Below, piece by piece: positions 1 through 13,690 of a stretch of 64,000 bases of DNA (the first letter of the stretch is position 1; each line of letters starts with the position of its first letter). Position numbers and translations under genes: made by a program. Location: contig JAACJO010000003.1 of NCBI GenBank assembly GCA_013368445.1, forward strand, positions 1,426,001 to 1,490,000, given 5' to 3'. The notes under the pieces are model-generated. The model was given only the letters and a program-made list of their open reading frames with translations, did not search any database and was not told the DNA's origin. The stretch is from Leucocoprinus leucothites (lineage: Eukaryota; Basidiomycota; Agaricomycetes; Agaricales; Agaricaceae).

Positions 1-3000
1 GACCGCTTTGCACCCAAGGATCTCGTAAGTTGCAGCAGTTGTGAGGTCTGGTCAACTTACCAACTCCGGGCTGCAGGTTGAGCTCGAGAGACCCTCTGCT
101 GCTGTTCCGAACCAGGCGGGCGATCTTGCGTTTGTGACTGTGTCCAAGTACAGTTTTGAGGATAAGAAGTGAGCTTGCTCTGGCGTGAACCGTCTTCCCC
201 GCATCAATTCAGTGACCTCATTACGGTTGCAACCAGGAATCACAAGACCCTCGTTGTTTTGCCTCTCGAATCGACCTTTGCGTCCGCCGAGTTCCCTGTG
301 TGTTAATAGTCTCGAATGACGCGTCATTCAACGTGATACTCATGTCACTGCTCAGCTCGACAAAGGCGAAGTCTTTTGGCTCACAGGGACTACCCTCGCT
401 CACGTCGTTGAAGGCAAGAACTCCAACCTCGAAATATACGCGCACGATTGCATTGGGTCTTATAGTACTGCCACCGCATCCGATGAGCCTCTGAAGGTCT
501 CCACCGAGGGCAGACTTATCGGTTCCATCCCCTCTAAAACTGCGACAAACTTCCGTTTCAACCCGGCTTCTAAACACTTGGTTTTCTCTGACAACGTATA
601 CGAAGATGGAAATCTAACTTCCGTCAAAGAACAAGACGAGGCTTGGGAGAATCGTGGTAATTCTGCATATGTCTATGATGAGACGTATGTTCGACATTGG
701 GATACTTGGATTGGACCGAAGAAGACGCAGTTGTTTAGTGTGTTGTTGCACTTGGATCCGGATAGGGTGTGGAAGATGGGTGAAGAGTTTCATGCTCCGT
801 TGAAGGGGACTGGTCATGTACGTGCTTGCACATCGCGGCTCGAGATGGAAATTACTGACTGTGGTGCTTAGCATTCCCCTGTTGAGCCTCTTGGTGGTAC
901 AGAAGACTTTGACGTCTCTGAAAACCATATCGTGTATACCACCATGGACCCTCAGCTCCCACCGGCGACGCACACTAAACAGAATGTGCGTCTCATTGCT
1001 TCACATCGCCTCTCGTATAGACTCACGTTCCACCTACAGATTTATATTGTTGATATTATGGGCCGGACTCAACCGCGCGAACTCACTTCGGGCAAACAAG
1101 GCGCAACTCATAACCCCGTGTTCTCAAAGCAAGGTGACAAAGTCGCATGGCTTGAACTTGATAAGGATGGCTACGAGAGCGATAGGGCGAAGATTGTGGT
1201 TTATGACTTGCACAAGGACGTTAGGTACACCTTGACGCAACACTGGGACCGTTCACCTGAGGAACTTGCTGTATGTTCTTTATGAATCGTCGTTCTCCCA
1301 CTTGTCGAACTAACATGCCCTTGCACAGTTTAACCAAGAAGGAACATTCATCTACTTCACAGCTGGCGACCAGGCTAAAACCAAGATCTACTATCTCCCA
1401 GTCCCACCAACACCCTCCCACTCTACCACTAATCCCCAACTCGACAAACTATACACTGAGCCTTCCGTGCTTACATCCACGGGTGTGGCGTCTGGCATTT
1501 ACCCCTTGCACCCCGGTCGTCTTCTCTTCACGCGCTCATCCCTCACCTCTCCCAATGATGTATTCCTGATCCAACATCTTCCCCGATACCTCTCCGAATA
1601 CACTGATCCCAAATCCGCTGAAGGGGTGAAACCTGAAGGAGACATTCAACAGGTAACTCGGTTCACAGAGGCCAAGTTAGCTGGGAAGAGATTGAGTCCT
1701 GGAGAAGAGTTTTATTTCACTGGCGTAGATGATAAGAGGGTCCATGGGTGGGCCTTCAAATCCAGGGGATGGGAGGAGGGTCAGAAGAAGAAGTATCCTG
1801 TCGTTTTCCTTATTCATGGTGGACCGCAAAGTGCTTGGATGGATTCTTGGTCTACTAGGTGGAATCCCAATGGTGTGACTATTTATTTCCATATCTGGGA
1901 TATGAGATACTGAAGGATATCGTTTGCCCAGTGTTTGCGGGTCAGGGGTACTTTGTTATCGCTCTTAACCCCACTGGGAGTACGACTTTCGGACAAGGTA
2001 GCGCCCACGCGTTTCACTTTTGCGTGCTATGGCTTACTTTTTTGTCTTGCTCAGAGTTTACGGACGCAATCAAAGAGGACGGCGAGGAGAAACCTTTCAT
2101 CGACATGATTAACGGATGGAAGTTCGCCCTCGAGAAATATCCTGAGGTGCGTATGCTGCCGACTTTCGTTTTTGCTCCTCTCAGTCCTCCCTTCGAAACA
2201 CCTAATGACTACTTGAGTCTAGATTGATCCTGACCGCGCCGTCGCTGCTGGTGCAAGTTGGGGAGGATATGCCATCAAGTAATTGTTTCATTCATCCAAC
2301 ACATCTTTTACCCTTTCTGATCTAACATTGAATCACAGCTGGATTCAAGGGCACCCTGAATACGGGTTTGGATTTAAGGCGCTTGTCTGCCACGACGGCG
2401 AGTTTGACTCAAATTACGATGGACTCTCTACAGATGAGCTCTTTTTCGTACGTCGCTTCCTGGATGACCTGTTAGCAGAGACTGATGCAATTTCGATTCG
2501 TCCTCTTCTCGTATGTAGTTCAACGATCAATATGATGGCAGGTAAGCTTCCCCCCTATTTCTCTGTCTTGAAAGATAGCAGTCTGGAAACATTCTTTTCT
2601 GATCAATGTTTGTGTTAATATAGGCCTTGGGATGAAAAGAGCAAGAGACTTTCAACCAAGTGCGTTCCATCTCTTCCGAGACTGTCCTTGATGAATTGAC
2701 TGACTATCTTATAACTCATGCATTCACCAGGTATAGCCCATCGAGCTATGTTCACAAGTGGTCTACACCTCAACTCTTGATCCACGGAAGTAAGGATTAC
2801 AGACTTCCAGAGACAGAGGGTATTGCTGCCTTCCATGCCTTACAACAGTGTGTCTCGAATCTCTCCATTTCGAGGGTCATCCATCTCATACTCTGCACGT
2901 ATTTGTAGACTTGGTGTTCCTAGTCGATTGGTCATTTTCCCTGACGAGGGCCACTGGGTCTTGAAGCATGGAAATAGGTGAGTCCCCTCCTGGCTTGCGC

Positions 3001-3121
3001 AATTCAAGAGCTTACATGGGCTCTGCCTCATTTGCTTCTCGCCTGTAGCCTAAAATGGCATTACGAGGTCTTCCGTTGGTTTGATCAGTTTATTGGTGAT
3101 CATCTATACCTGAAGAACTAG
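1..3121 (+). CDS. DPP5: Dipeptidyl-peptidase 5-like S9 serine peptidase, 5' partial
   Basis: Prolyl-oligopeptidase-family (S9C) peptidase that removes dipeptides from peptide N-termini. The start codon lies before the window: base 1 is already inside an exon that ends at 24. About a dozen further exons follow, joined by short GT-AG introns (for example 25-76, 1873-1931, 1998-2054, 2147-2222). The N-terminal part is beta-propeller-like sequence. The hydrolase core carries FLIHGGP (oxyanion region, about 1812-1832), the nucleophile motif GASWGGY (Ser codon 2256-2258), the Asp motif HGSKDY (about 2783-2800) and the His motif DEGHW (about 2943-2957), so the triad is complete. The stop TAG is at 3119-3121. 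DPP5 enzymes are often secreted in fungi, but the missing N-terminus hides any signal peptide. No frameshift was seen once the introns were removed. Confidence 0.93.
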
Positions 3122-3677
3122 GGTAACGTCAGTAGTAGGGCTCAGCAATCGGAGATTATCTGATCCGCTTGCAACACGTAGTATTTATCCACTCCATACA
3201 TATACCAATCGATATCGCATAACATCATCAATGTTCTGGAATCACCACATACCTCAGCACAAAGAGAGAGGAACTCACAAACAAGCAGATCAGGATTGTT
3301 ACTGGGGGGAGAGACACGTCAAGTGTTGGAAAATCGTTCTTCCATCTAGACAAAGAATTCCTTTTACCGTTACTCACAGAGAAAGACAATGAATCGGTCA
3401 AACGCCTGCGACTTGTTACTGAAGCGGACTGTCACTAAGAACAGAGTCTTTACTAAGAATCGGCTGAGCCGGTAAGTGCTCTAACCCCGGATCAGCACAT
3501 CAACAATCCCATCACAAAAAATCGATCAGCACTCCCTTACAAGTTACACAAACACCACCAGGTTCCAACCACTGGATCCGTCCAGCCACAGTACAGCGGC
3601 CTCGCCAGCACCTCAGGCAAGGAGTGTCCTGCCCCTCCTCCTGGCTGATATATATATAATCAAAAACAATTGAGAAA
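3122..3677. other. Intergenic: DPP5 3' flank and G-patch gene promoter
   Basis: No coding frame is supported here. It must contain the 3' UTR of the DPP5-like gene and the promoter of the next gene in the same direction. A TA-rich run (about 3648-3660) lies about 20-30 bp before the ATG at 3678 and is too close to be a classical TATA box. It more likely belongs to the 5' UTR. Confidence 0.6.
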
Positions 3678-5147
3678 ATGCCGTTGGACGGGCACTCCTA
3701 TCTCGTCTCCCAAGGCTGGGCAGGTCACGGTGCTGGTCTCCGTCAAGACTCTCTAATCCGTCCCCTCGCAATCCCACAAAAACGCACATTATCGGGTTTA
3801 GGAAAAGACAGAGACGAAGCCTTTCCGTTCTGGGATCAGTTGCGTTTGTTCTTTGTTCAACTCGAGTTTATAGATGAGGAATATTGATTGGTAGCATTTT
3901 TGTGTTGTTAGTTTGTTTTCAGTAGCTGCGAAAACTATCCAAGTTAAACTCTCGAAAGACGACTCTGACGACGATGGTTCTTCCGTACGTCTATACACTA
4001 CTTCCCTCCCAGCCACAGTAACTGAATCGTCTTTGTCCAGGATGAATCCGATCCCTCTCCCACCACAACCCTGCTAGACCGAACATCAACCGGTATCCTC
4101 TCCAACAAAGCTCCCAAACGCGGTACACCCGCTTCTGCCTCAGCATCCGGATCCGCCACACCTACACTCCTAACCCCCGTCCCCTCTTCATCAACGAACC
4201 TCCTCGTAACAGCCAAACGAGAAGCCGCAAAACGGACACTCTACTCTCGATTCTTCCGTGGTCCCATTCTCGGACCTGATTCTTCCGACTTGGCTATTGA
4301 TAATGAACCTGGGTCATCCTCCTCTGGTGCAGAATTGTCGACAAAGAAACCGAGGATCGACTCAAAGACATCTGAGTGGGATAATCCTATCACTTCCAAT
4401 CTGAAAAATGGTGGTCGAACTCCAATGGCAATCGCGAAAGCTAAACTCGTAGATGCCAAGGACGCTTCTATCCCTACCTCCTTTACCGTAGCCGCCGCTG
4501 CTGCCGATAGGAAAACCAGGTCTAAAGATAATAAGACCAACAGCAAAAAACGAAAGCGGGATGAGGGTGAGAGTGATGAGGGCAATAACGAGGATAAAGA
4601 GAAGAAGAAGAGGAAAGAGTCCGAGGAGGAGAGAAAAGCGAGGAAAGAGAAGGAAAAGGCGGAGAAGAAGGAGAGAAAACGAGCTGAAAAGATGGAGAAG
4701 AGAAAGAAGGACAAGGCGGGCGAGAAACAAGTCGAGGATAAGAAATCCAAGAAATGCAAACGCCCAAGCGATTCCTCAACACTAGTAATTCCTGTTTCTG
4801 ACCCCAGAAAAGATTCCTTGGACGTGGACGCTCACGTTCCGGAAGCAAAGAAGCAGCGTAAGGAGAAGGTGGTGGAAAAGACGGACAAGAAAAAAGACAA
4901 GAAACGACGAAAGGAGAACGAGGGAGAGGTCACAGACGAGGACGAGCGCAAGCGTCGGAAACGCGAACGCAAAGAAGCCAAGAAAATCGCTCTCGCCTCC
5001 GAGTCCGTCTCACCCAAACCCGGCACCAACCTCGACCCGGCCAATGCATCCCCTTCAAATCCAGGCTCGACAACCCCTACCACTTCTGAACAGGACGTTC
5101 CCGAGTCAAAGAAGAAGAAGAAAAAGCGGAAGTCGACAGCAGAGTAG
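3678..5147 (+). CDS. Nucleolar G-patch protein, TMA23/GPATCH4-like
   Basis: Predicted 446 residues from three exons (3678-3838, 3912-3984, 4041-5147). A G-patch lies at the extreme N-terminus: YLVSQGWAGHGAGL, then RTLSGLGKDRDEAF and, after the first intron, FWDHLF. This arrangement, with a G-patch in the first 60 residues followed by a long lysine-rich tail, is typical of yeast TMA23 and animal GPATCH4, which are nucleolar factors of ribosome biogenesis; G-patches activate DEAH-box helicases. The C-terminal half is very rich in K, R and E, ends in a KKKKKKRK run, and contains many likely nuclear or nucleolar targeting signals. The first intron uses a weak donor (GTTGCG); it was chosen because it alone restores the FWDHLF continuation. 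The antisense open frames over 4241-5188 are mirror effects of the biased codons. The family call rests on architecture. Confidence 0.82.
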
Positions 5148-5542
5148 ATCAAGACGTTTCTGGATGTGGAATATATACCTTCTTGCATGTCTTAATTGCT
5201 ACCACTCACACACAACGGCAACGACGAGATTGACAGCTCCATGAATTAGGTCATGAGTGATGCAGTCTAAAAGAAAGAAAGGATCAAGTGTCCAATGCGA
5301 GTATCGAGAGATTCCACAACCTATATCAGACAAGTCCAAACTCCAACAACAAAATGCAAACAAAAAAGACATATCGTGTAAATTGTTACGAGACGGACAG
5401 CACAACATCACTGAACTTCAGACACGAGATGAGGGGGGGAGAGGGACAAACGACAAGTACATTATACACATGGATATAGGTTGTATAGGGAAGGTAAGGA
5501 AAAAGGCAGCGAATCAAACAAAAAAGAAAAGAGGACACTTTT
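5148..5542. other. Convergent 3' flank between the G-patch and VWA genes
   Basis: 395 bp separate the stop codons of two converging genes. The interval is A-rich on the + strand and contains a short G run near 5433. I see no coding frame or RNA gene. It presumably holds two 3' UTRs and both polyadenylation sites. Confidence 0.6.
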
Positions 5543-7429
5543 TCAAGATCGGAAGCCTCTCCATGCACTCTGCATCGTAATACGTCTCGCCTGGGGGCAA
5601 GACATCCACTTCAGCCATCATGATCAAGAACAAAGGAACCAAAAATCAACCCACCTGTTCAAGCGAAATCTCACCCTCTCTCAGCTCCACCTTCTGTCCA
5701 TTCGTCGTCGAAGAATCTTCCTCGTCTTCCTCATCATCAAACCCAGTCCTCGCAGCACCAGGCCTTATAGCACCAAAAGCAGCTTTCCCTCCTGCCAGTG
5801 AGAACGGCGTACTTTGCACCGCCGTTCCAAACACACTCGCATTTTTGGACACTCCAAAGGTTGCGAAATCACTGACGACTTTACGTGGCGGCGAAGACGG
5901 CGGTGAACGTGTAATTGTAGGTAATGGTTTGATTTTGGGTGGTGGGGAGCGGGAGGGAGTGTATAGAGAACCCATTGGGTATGAGTGACGCGAGAGGTGT
6001 TGCCTTGACTGGAGATATTTGTCCGTGAACCGTGTTCCATGTACCTAAAATCCTATAGATCAACCTCGGGGCTGGGATTGAATATATAGGCGACTTACCC
6101 GTTTCAACAGCGGCCGCGCGTCCGCTAGCGAAGGAGCATGCATAAACACGCTCACATTATGCTTCGCCTCCTCACTCTCCTTATAAATGCTCTCAATCAC
6201 GACTTTTTTCGTACTTTCATTCCTCAACAACAACCTCTCATGCAACTCCCTCGCAACATCATCCACGCTCTCATTATTCCCAATAATCCTACTCGCAACA
6301 GCTTGACCGACTTCTCTTATAAGCCGTTCCATGTCGAGGTTTTCCAACACACTGCCGACGATAGCGTGGGCTAGGAGATCGGCAGTGGTCAGTGGGAGCA
6401 TGAGCCCTGATGTAATGTTTGTGATGGCTTGATAGAAATCAGTTGCGTACTGGTATTTCTTAAAGTGTCAGTGCGGTCGCAAAAGTCAATTGAAAGGAGA
6501 AAAATGTGGTGAGATAAAGATAAAGATGGACTTACAGAGTATCCGCTGAGTGCTGGTTCACAAGCGACAAAGAACTAGAAAAAAGGAGTCATTGATATTG
6601 TGTGGTGCCACTCGGTCAATAATATAGATTAGATGACATACCAGGGTAATACCCCTCCCAGCCATCTCCCTCGCAAGTTGCAGCGGATCGTACCCATCAG
6701 GCGATCCATCGTCAAAGCCTTACACAGAGTTCAATCAACAAGAACACAAAGAAAGAAAAGGAAAAACCCACTCACCATCACCATACTCCCCAATCCCATG
6801 AGGCGGCGCATCCGCAATAAGCACCACCATCTTACTCGCTTTCTCCCTCCACTCCATCTTCAACACCTCCGCCATCGCAGCTGTCACCGCCTCAGGCCCA
6901 TCCCCACCTCCACTCGCATACAACGACGATAAATCCTTATGTACTTTCGAAATATCCGACGAAAACCCAAAATTCCTCGTCACATAGGTATGATCCTGTG
7001 GTGGGTGATCACGAAACGCAACAAGCCCGACTCGTAAATCTTCAGGGTGTTGTAGTTTGCCAGACTCGAAGATGTAGGCACAGATCGCTTCGATGTTCTT
7101 GGTCGCAGAGGAGATATAGGATCCTTGGCTCCCCGTACAGTCTTGTATAAACACGAGGTCCCTTTTTTGCGGTTTGAGACGAAAGGGTTATGAAAAGAGA
7201 AAGAATGGTTGGTTGGGTTTTTGAGATTCGATACAGTTTTTCGTCTGTGTGATGTGTTTTGACGATGGAGGGAAACTTACAGCATCTTTTTGTCCTGGTC
7301 CGATATACGTTGCTGTTGTTGCTGTTGTTGCTGCTGCGCTTCCTCTGTAGTGCGCACATTAGACACTTGCGGTTGTGGCTCAAAAGCAGGTTGAAGGCCA
7401 GCCGAGTCCATATCGAGGTCAAGGTCCAT
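5543..7429 (-). CDS. VWA-domain protein (MIDAS present), no kinase domain
   Basis: Seven exons (in + coordinates 7281-7429, 6776-7161, 6642-6718, 6536-6574, 6099-6449, 5655-6044, 5543-5590) give 479 residues. A glutamine run (9 Q) near residues 30-40 precedes a von Willebrand A domain starting at DLVFIQDCTGSQGSYI. The D-x-T-G-S MIDAS motif, LYASGGGDGPEA and MVVLIADAPPHGIGEYGDG are all visible, so a divalent metal site is likely. The domain resembles the VWA part of alpha-kinases of the VwkA type, but no kinase domain follows. The C-terminal region instead is a beta-rich or low-complexity tail ending in an ISLEQARR segment. I chose the ATG at 7429 (MDLDLDMDS); the frame stays open to 7594, so a longer N-terminus is possible. 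Function in fungi is unknown. One exon is only 39 nt. Confidence 0.85.
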
Positions 7430-7809
7430 ATTGTTCAAGTTAAAAAATCGCGATGGAGAGAACAAGTTGGTGGGATAAGAGTACGCAGGCAAGCACGGTT
7501 GGGGCTGACTGATTGTGACTTCGGACTTTGTTTCTTTAAACAGCAAGGCGCACTCCATGATGACACCTCCCCTTTTTCGGATCTCACCGATCATCTATTT
7601 ACTTACTTTCCTCGTAACAAAAAACGCCGCGAAGTACCTTGAGTCGTACCACGAGGCATGCGCGAGGTAAACGCTACGTACGTACATGTACTACAGACAC
7701 AAAAATAATGTATCTGCCTGTACTGTCTGCTACAACTACCGTCTAGTATGAGTACCACCCAACAACCAATTTGCCCACGACGTGCCCGTGCCACTGCCCC
7801 AAGCCCCAC
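7430..7809. other. Upstream region of VWA gene and 3' flank of GEM1
   Basis: The region lies between the chosen start of the VWA gene and the GEM1 stop, both on the - strand. The part up to 7594 stays in frame with the VWA gene and could be extra N-terminal coding sequence. The rest shows no coding signal. Confidence 0.5.
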
Positions 7810-10809
<3,000 letters not shown>

Positions 10810-11090
10810 GGCCTCGGGTTACTCAATGGGTGTCGGTATTGGACGTGAAGCATTTGGCGGACGACACGAAATAAGGCTGGGCTCGGCGCAATCACGTGGC
10901 TTCCGAATATATTAACCCTGGATCTTCCTCATCAGGCCATTTGGGCCGTCCAACGACCAGCACTTCCGAGCTCCAAGTAAGTACTTATAAACTTCCTCAG
11001 CTCATACCGGACCCGTATCTGATCCCCACAGTCATCGCATGAAATCCCAGGTCATCTGCTAAGGCAACCAGCGGGACCGGCACTGCCACA
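10810..11090. promoter_or_regulatory. Divergent promoter of GEM1 and F-box gene
   Basis: Only 281 bp separate the GEM1 start (- strand) from the F-box start (+ strand), so one short region must serve both. It contains the palindrome CACGTG at 10893-10898, 84 bp from the GEM1 ATG. That is a canonical bHLH (E-box/CBF1-like) core. Shared regulation is inferred. Confidence 0.6.
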
Positions 11091-12902
11091 ATGAGTGCTT
11101 ATAATAATAGATCTCGGGCAGAGGAATCGCAAATCATGTTTACTGAACTGCCCCACGACATCCTCATCCTCGTTCTTCTCTCTCTTGAGGTTTACGACCT
11201 TGCTGCTCTTGCCCAGACCTGCAGGACTCTCCACGCAGTCGTTCGTCTTATTTCCTTTGTCGGTATATCTCCTACTCATGTTGTTTTCCAGGTCACCGAG
11301 TACGGCTGGTCGGGCTACCTCCGCTCGCACCCCAGACCGTCCTCCAGTCTCTCGCGCGCGCGTGCATCCTGGTCCACCCGTTTCCGTGTCAAATATGACG
11401 TGCTCACCGACGCAGCATGGGCATCCAACTCCTTTGTCGCTCGTCCCCTCTCTAACCCCTGGCACACGAAGAGCTCTCCTCTCCTCGCTATATCCGCAAA
11501 CCGTCTCGTCGTAGCCTCAGGCAACCAAATCCACGCTTATAGTTTCGGAGCTTGCGATGAAAATGGTGCCCCAGCTGTCACCTTTGAAGGCTCAGTTTCT
11601 CTCCTCGACGGGCATGAGCGTTTCGGCGATATCACAGGCATCACTCTAGCTTCCTCCTTGGGATACGACGATACATTTTTCATCGCATTCCAAGACGGTC
11701 TTATCGAATACATCACTATCGGTCCCTCACCCAGGGACGTAGACCACCCATTAAGAATCGTCCGACACCATGCAAGCACCGTGTCCAATAACGACTTCTC
11801 CGAGAGTCTCTCATCATTCTCCCATTTCCTCCTATCACTCTCCTTCAACGGATCAGCCACTCTCGCCGATCACCGTGATTTCACAAATCCCTCTGCCCCC
11901 TTCCCAGCATCCCCACTCACTTGGTTTTCAAGTGTAGACCTCAAAGCGCGCAGTTGGGCATCTCGCCTCTGTTTATCCTCTTCAACGCCTTATGCTGCAT
12001 TTGGTACCTCCAACCCATACGCACCATTACCCATCTACCACCTCCCCGACCTCTCATTCCCAAAATCTGGTACACCCTCCATCCTTCTCACATCTGGAAA
12101 ACTTTCTTCGTCTTCCTCCTCGTCTACCGTATCGGCGCATTCGGGCTTATCACCACCGACAAATCCAGGAATAGACCATACAGCTTCTTCTCCCTCTTCT
12201 TCTCTTCTTGTATCCGGATCAACTATACCACTTCCAATGTCCTCATCCTCCGCCGTATACGGACTCTCTCAAGCGCCCCCCTGCTCTCCCTGGGGCGCTT
12301 CACCACAAATCATCGTCGGGGGTTGGTACGACAGTCACGTCCGTTGTTACGACCTCCGCCTCCCAACCACACTCGTTTCCTGCCCTTCCTCTTCCCCCTC
12401 TTTCCCATTCTCCTCGTCATCATCCTTAATTCCAGCTCTTTCACCCGTTTTGTCCCTCCACAACCCCTGGTCCTACGAGCCCATCTACTCTGTCTCTTGT
12501 GGTGGCGGTTCCGGTGCCCACATTGCCGCTGGCTCGGCTAGACATAGTGTCCTTTCATTTTGGGATGTGAGAAACCCTTCGAATGGATGGAGTGTTCATG
12601 CTCCCGGGAACGATCCTTCTCCTGTATATTCAGTTATTCTTGAAAGTTCGAGATGCTTCGGTGCAACGGAGAGTAGACCTTTTGTTTATGATTTCGTGAG
12701 TCTTCCCTATCCTTGTCTTTCGATAACCTTGATTAATGTGTTTTTTTAGGGACCTGGTGTGACGATAGACACATACCCACCTATCACACGTACTCGTGGC
12801 GACAAACTCAAATTTAACAAAACTCTAGCATCGAGAAGAGGGATCGATTACTACGTCACAAAGTACCTCCACAGTCGAGGCAACACTCCAGTTGACCATT
12901 AA
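11091..12902 (+). CDS. F-box protein with WD40-like repeats
   Basis: Probable substrate receptor of an SCF ubiquitin ligase. An F-box occupies about residues 17-50 (FTELPHDILILVLLSLEVYD, then LAALAQTCRTLHAVV). The rest resembles a degenerate WD40 propeller, best seen near the C-terminus (YDLRLPTT, SVLSFWDVRNPSNGW, SRPFVYDFGPG). Serine-rich insertions lie in the middle. A probable 51-nt intron at 11241-11291 is in frame and has no stop, so splicing or retention gives 568 or 585 residues; removal joins HAV to VTEYGWSGYLRS, which reads better. A second intron is 12696-12749, and the last exon ends at TAA 12900-12902. The substrate is unknown. It shares its promoter with GEM1. Confidence 0.87.
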
Positions 12903-13690
12903 ACAAGAATTCCACTCGAACTTTCACCCTAGATGAATATCTATCATCGTACTTTCTCAATAGTATAAGCCTGTGTGCGGTACTCGCTATCATTAATCAC
13001 TAAGTAATATGTACACTCAAAACCTGACCCCTTGTTTGCGTGTAATAGTAATAGCTGGATATTATCAGTCAAGTTTACAACAAATGGCTTGCTATGTGCC
13101 ATTAATGCCAGCGAGAGAGAGACGGTGTGTATGTACAAAGTAAACAGAGATCGTGTAAAATGAGAGTGCCAAATGTGGGTGCATAAGAGAGTGTTTGAGG
13201 AGACAGATAAAGAGAGAGAGGGGGGGGTATTAGCTATCATAATGAAGATAGCATGAGATAAAGTAGTGGAACCATTTGAGAGCCTCCCTCATATCGAGGG
13301 AGAAGAAAAATGCTAACATTGTGTGCACACAAAGCGAGAGAGAGAAAGAAAAACACTACCGAGAAAACAATACAGCCATCAAATCAAATAACCGGCAGAT
13401 ACCTAGAAAACCGAAGAGATCCCCCCAAAAAAATTTACAATACGACAAAAAAAAAACAGAACGAGTGGCAGAAGCACAACGAAAATGGATATAAAGCTAT
13501 CAAGTACACAAAACAAACAAAAGGCCTGAAAATGAAATCAAATAGATGCCAACATGAAAAGATATTCCGAGTTTTGAGGGTCATAATAAGTAGATGCATT
13601 GAAGTAAACGAAAAAGCGGGCTGGAAGGATCAAAGCCGGAAACTCAAGAGCCAAAAGAGATCAACCAGATCAAACACCGACGACGCAGCC
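12903..13690. other. Convergent 3' flank, purine-rich
   Basis: 788 bp between the stop codons of the F-box gene (+) and CDC25 (-). The segment 13200-13560 is strongly A/G-rich on the + strand and so pyrimidine-rich as CDC25 3' UTR. The open frames here are low-complexity products of that bias. No gene is supported. Confidence 0.6.

Noticed and set aside
4241..5188. Several long antisense open frames over the G-patch gene
   Set aside because: They mirror the Lys/Glu-rich coding sequence of the + strand gene and translate to Ser/Leu/Phe low-complexity protein.
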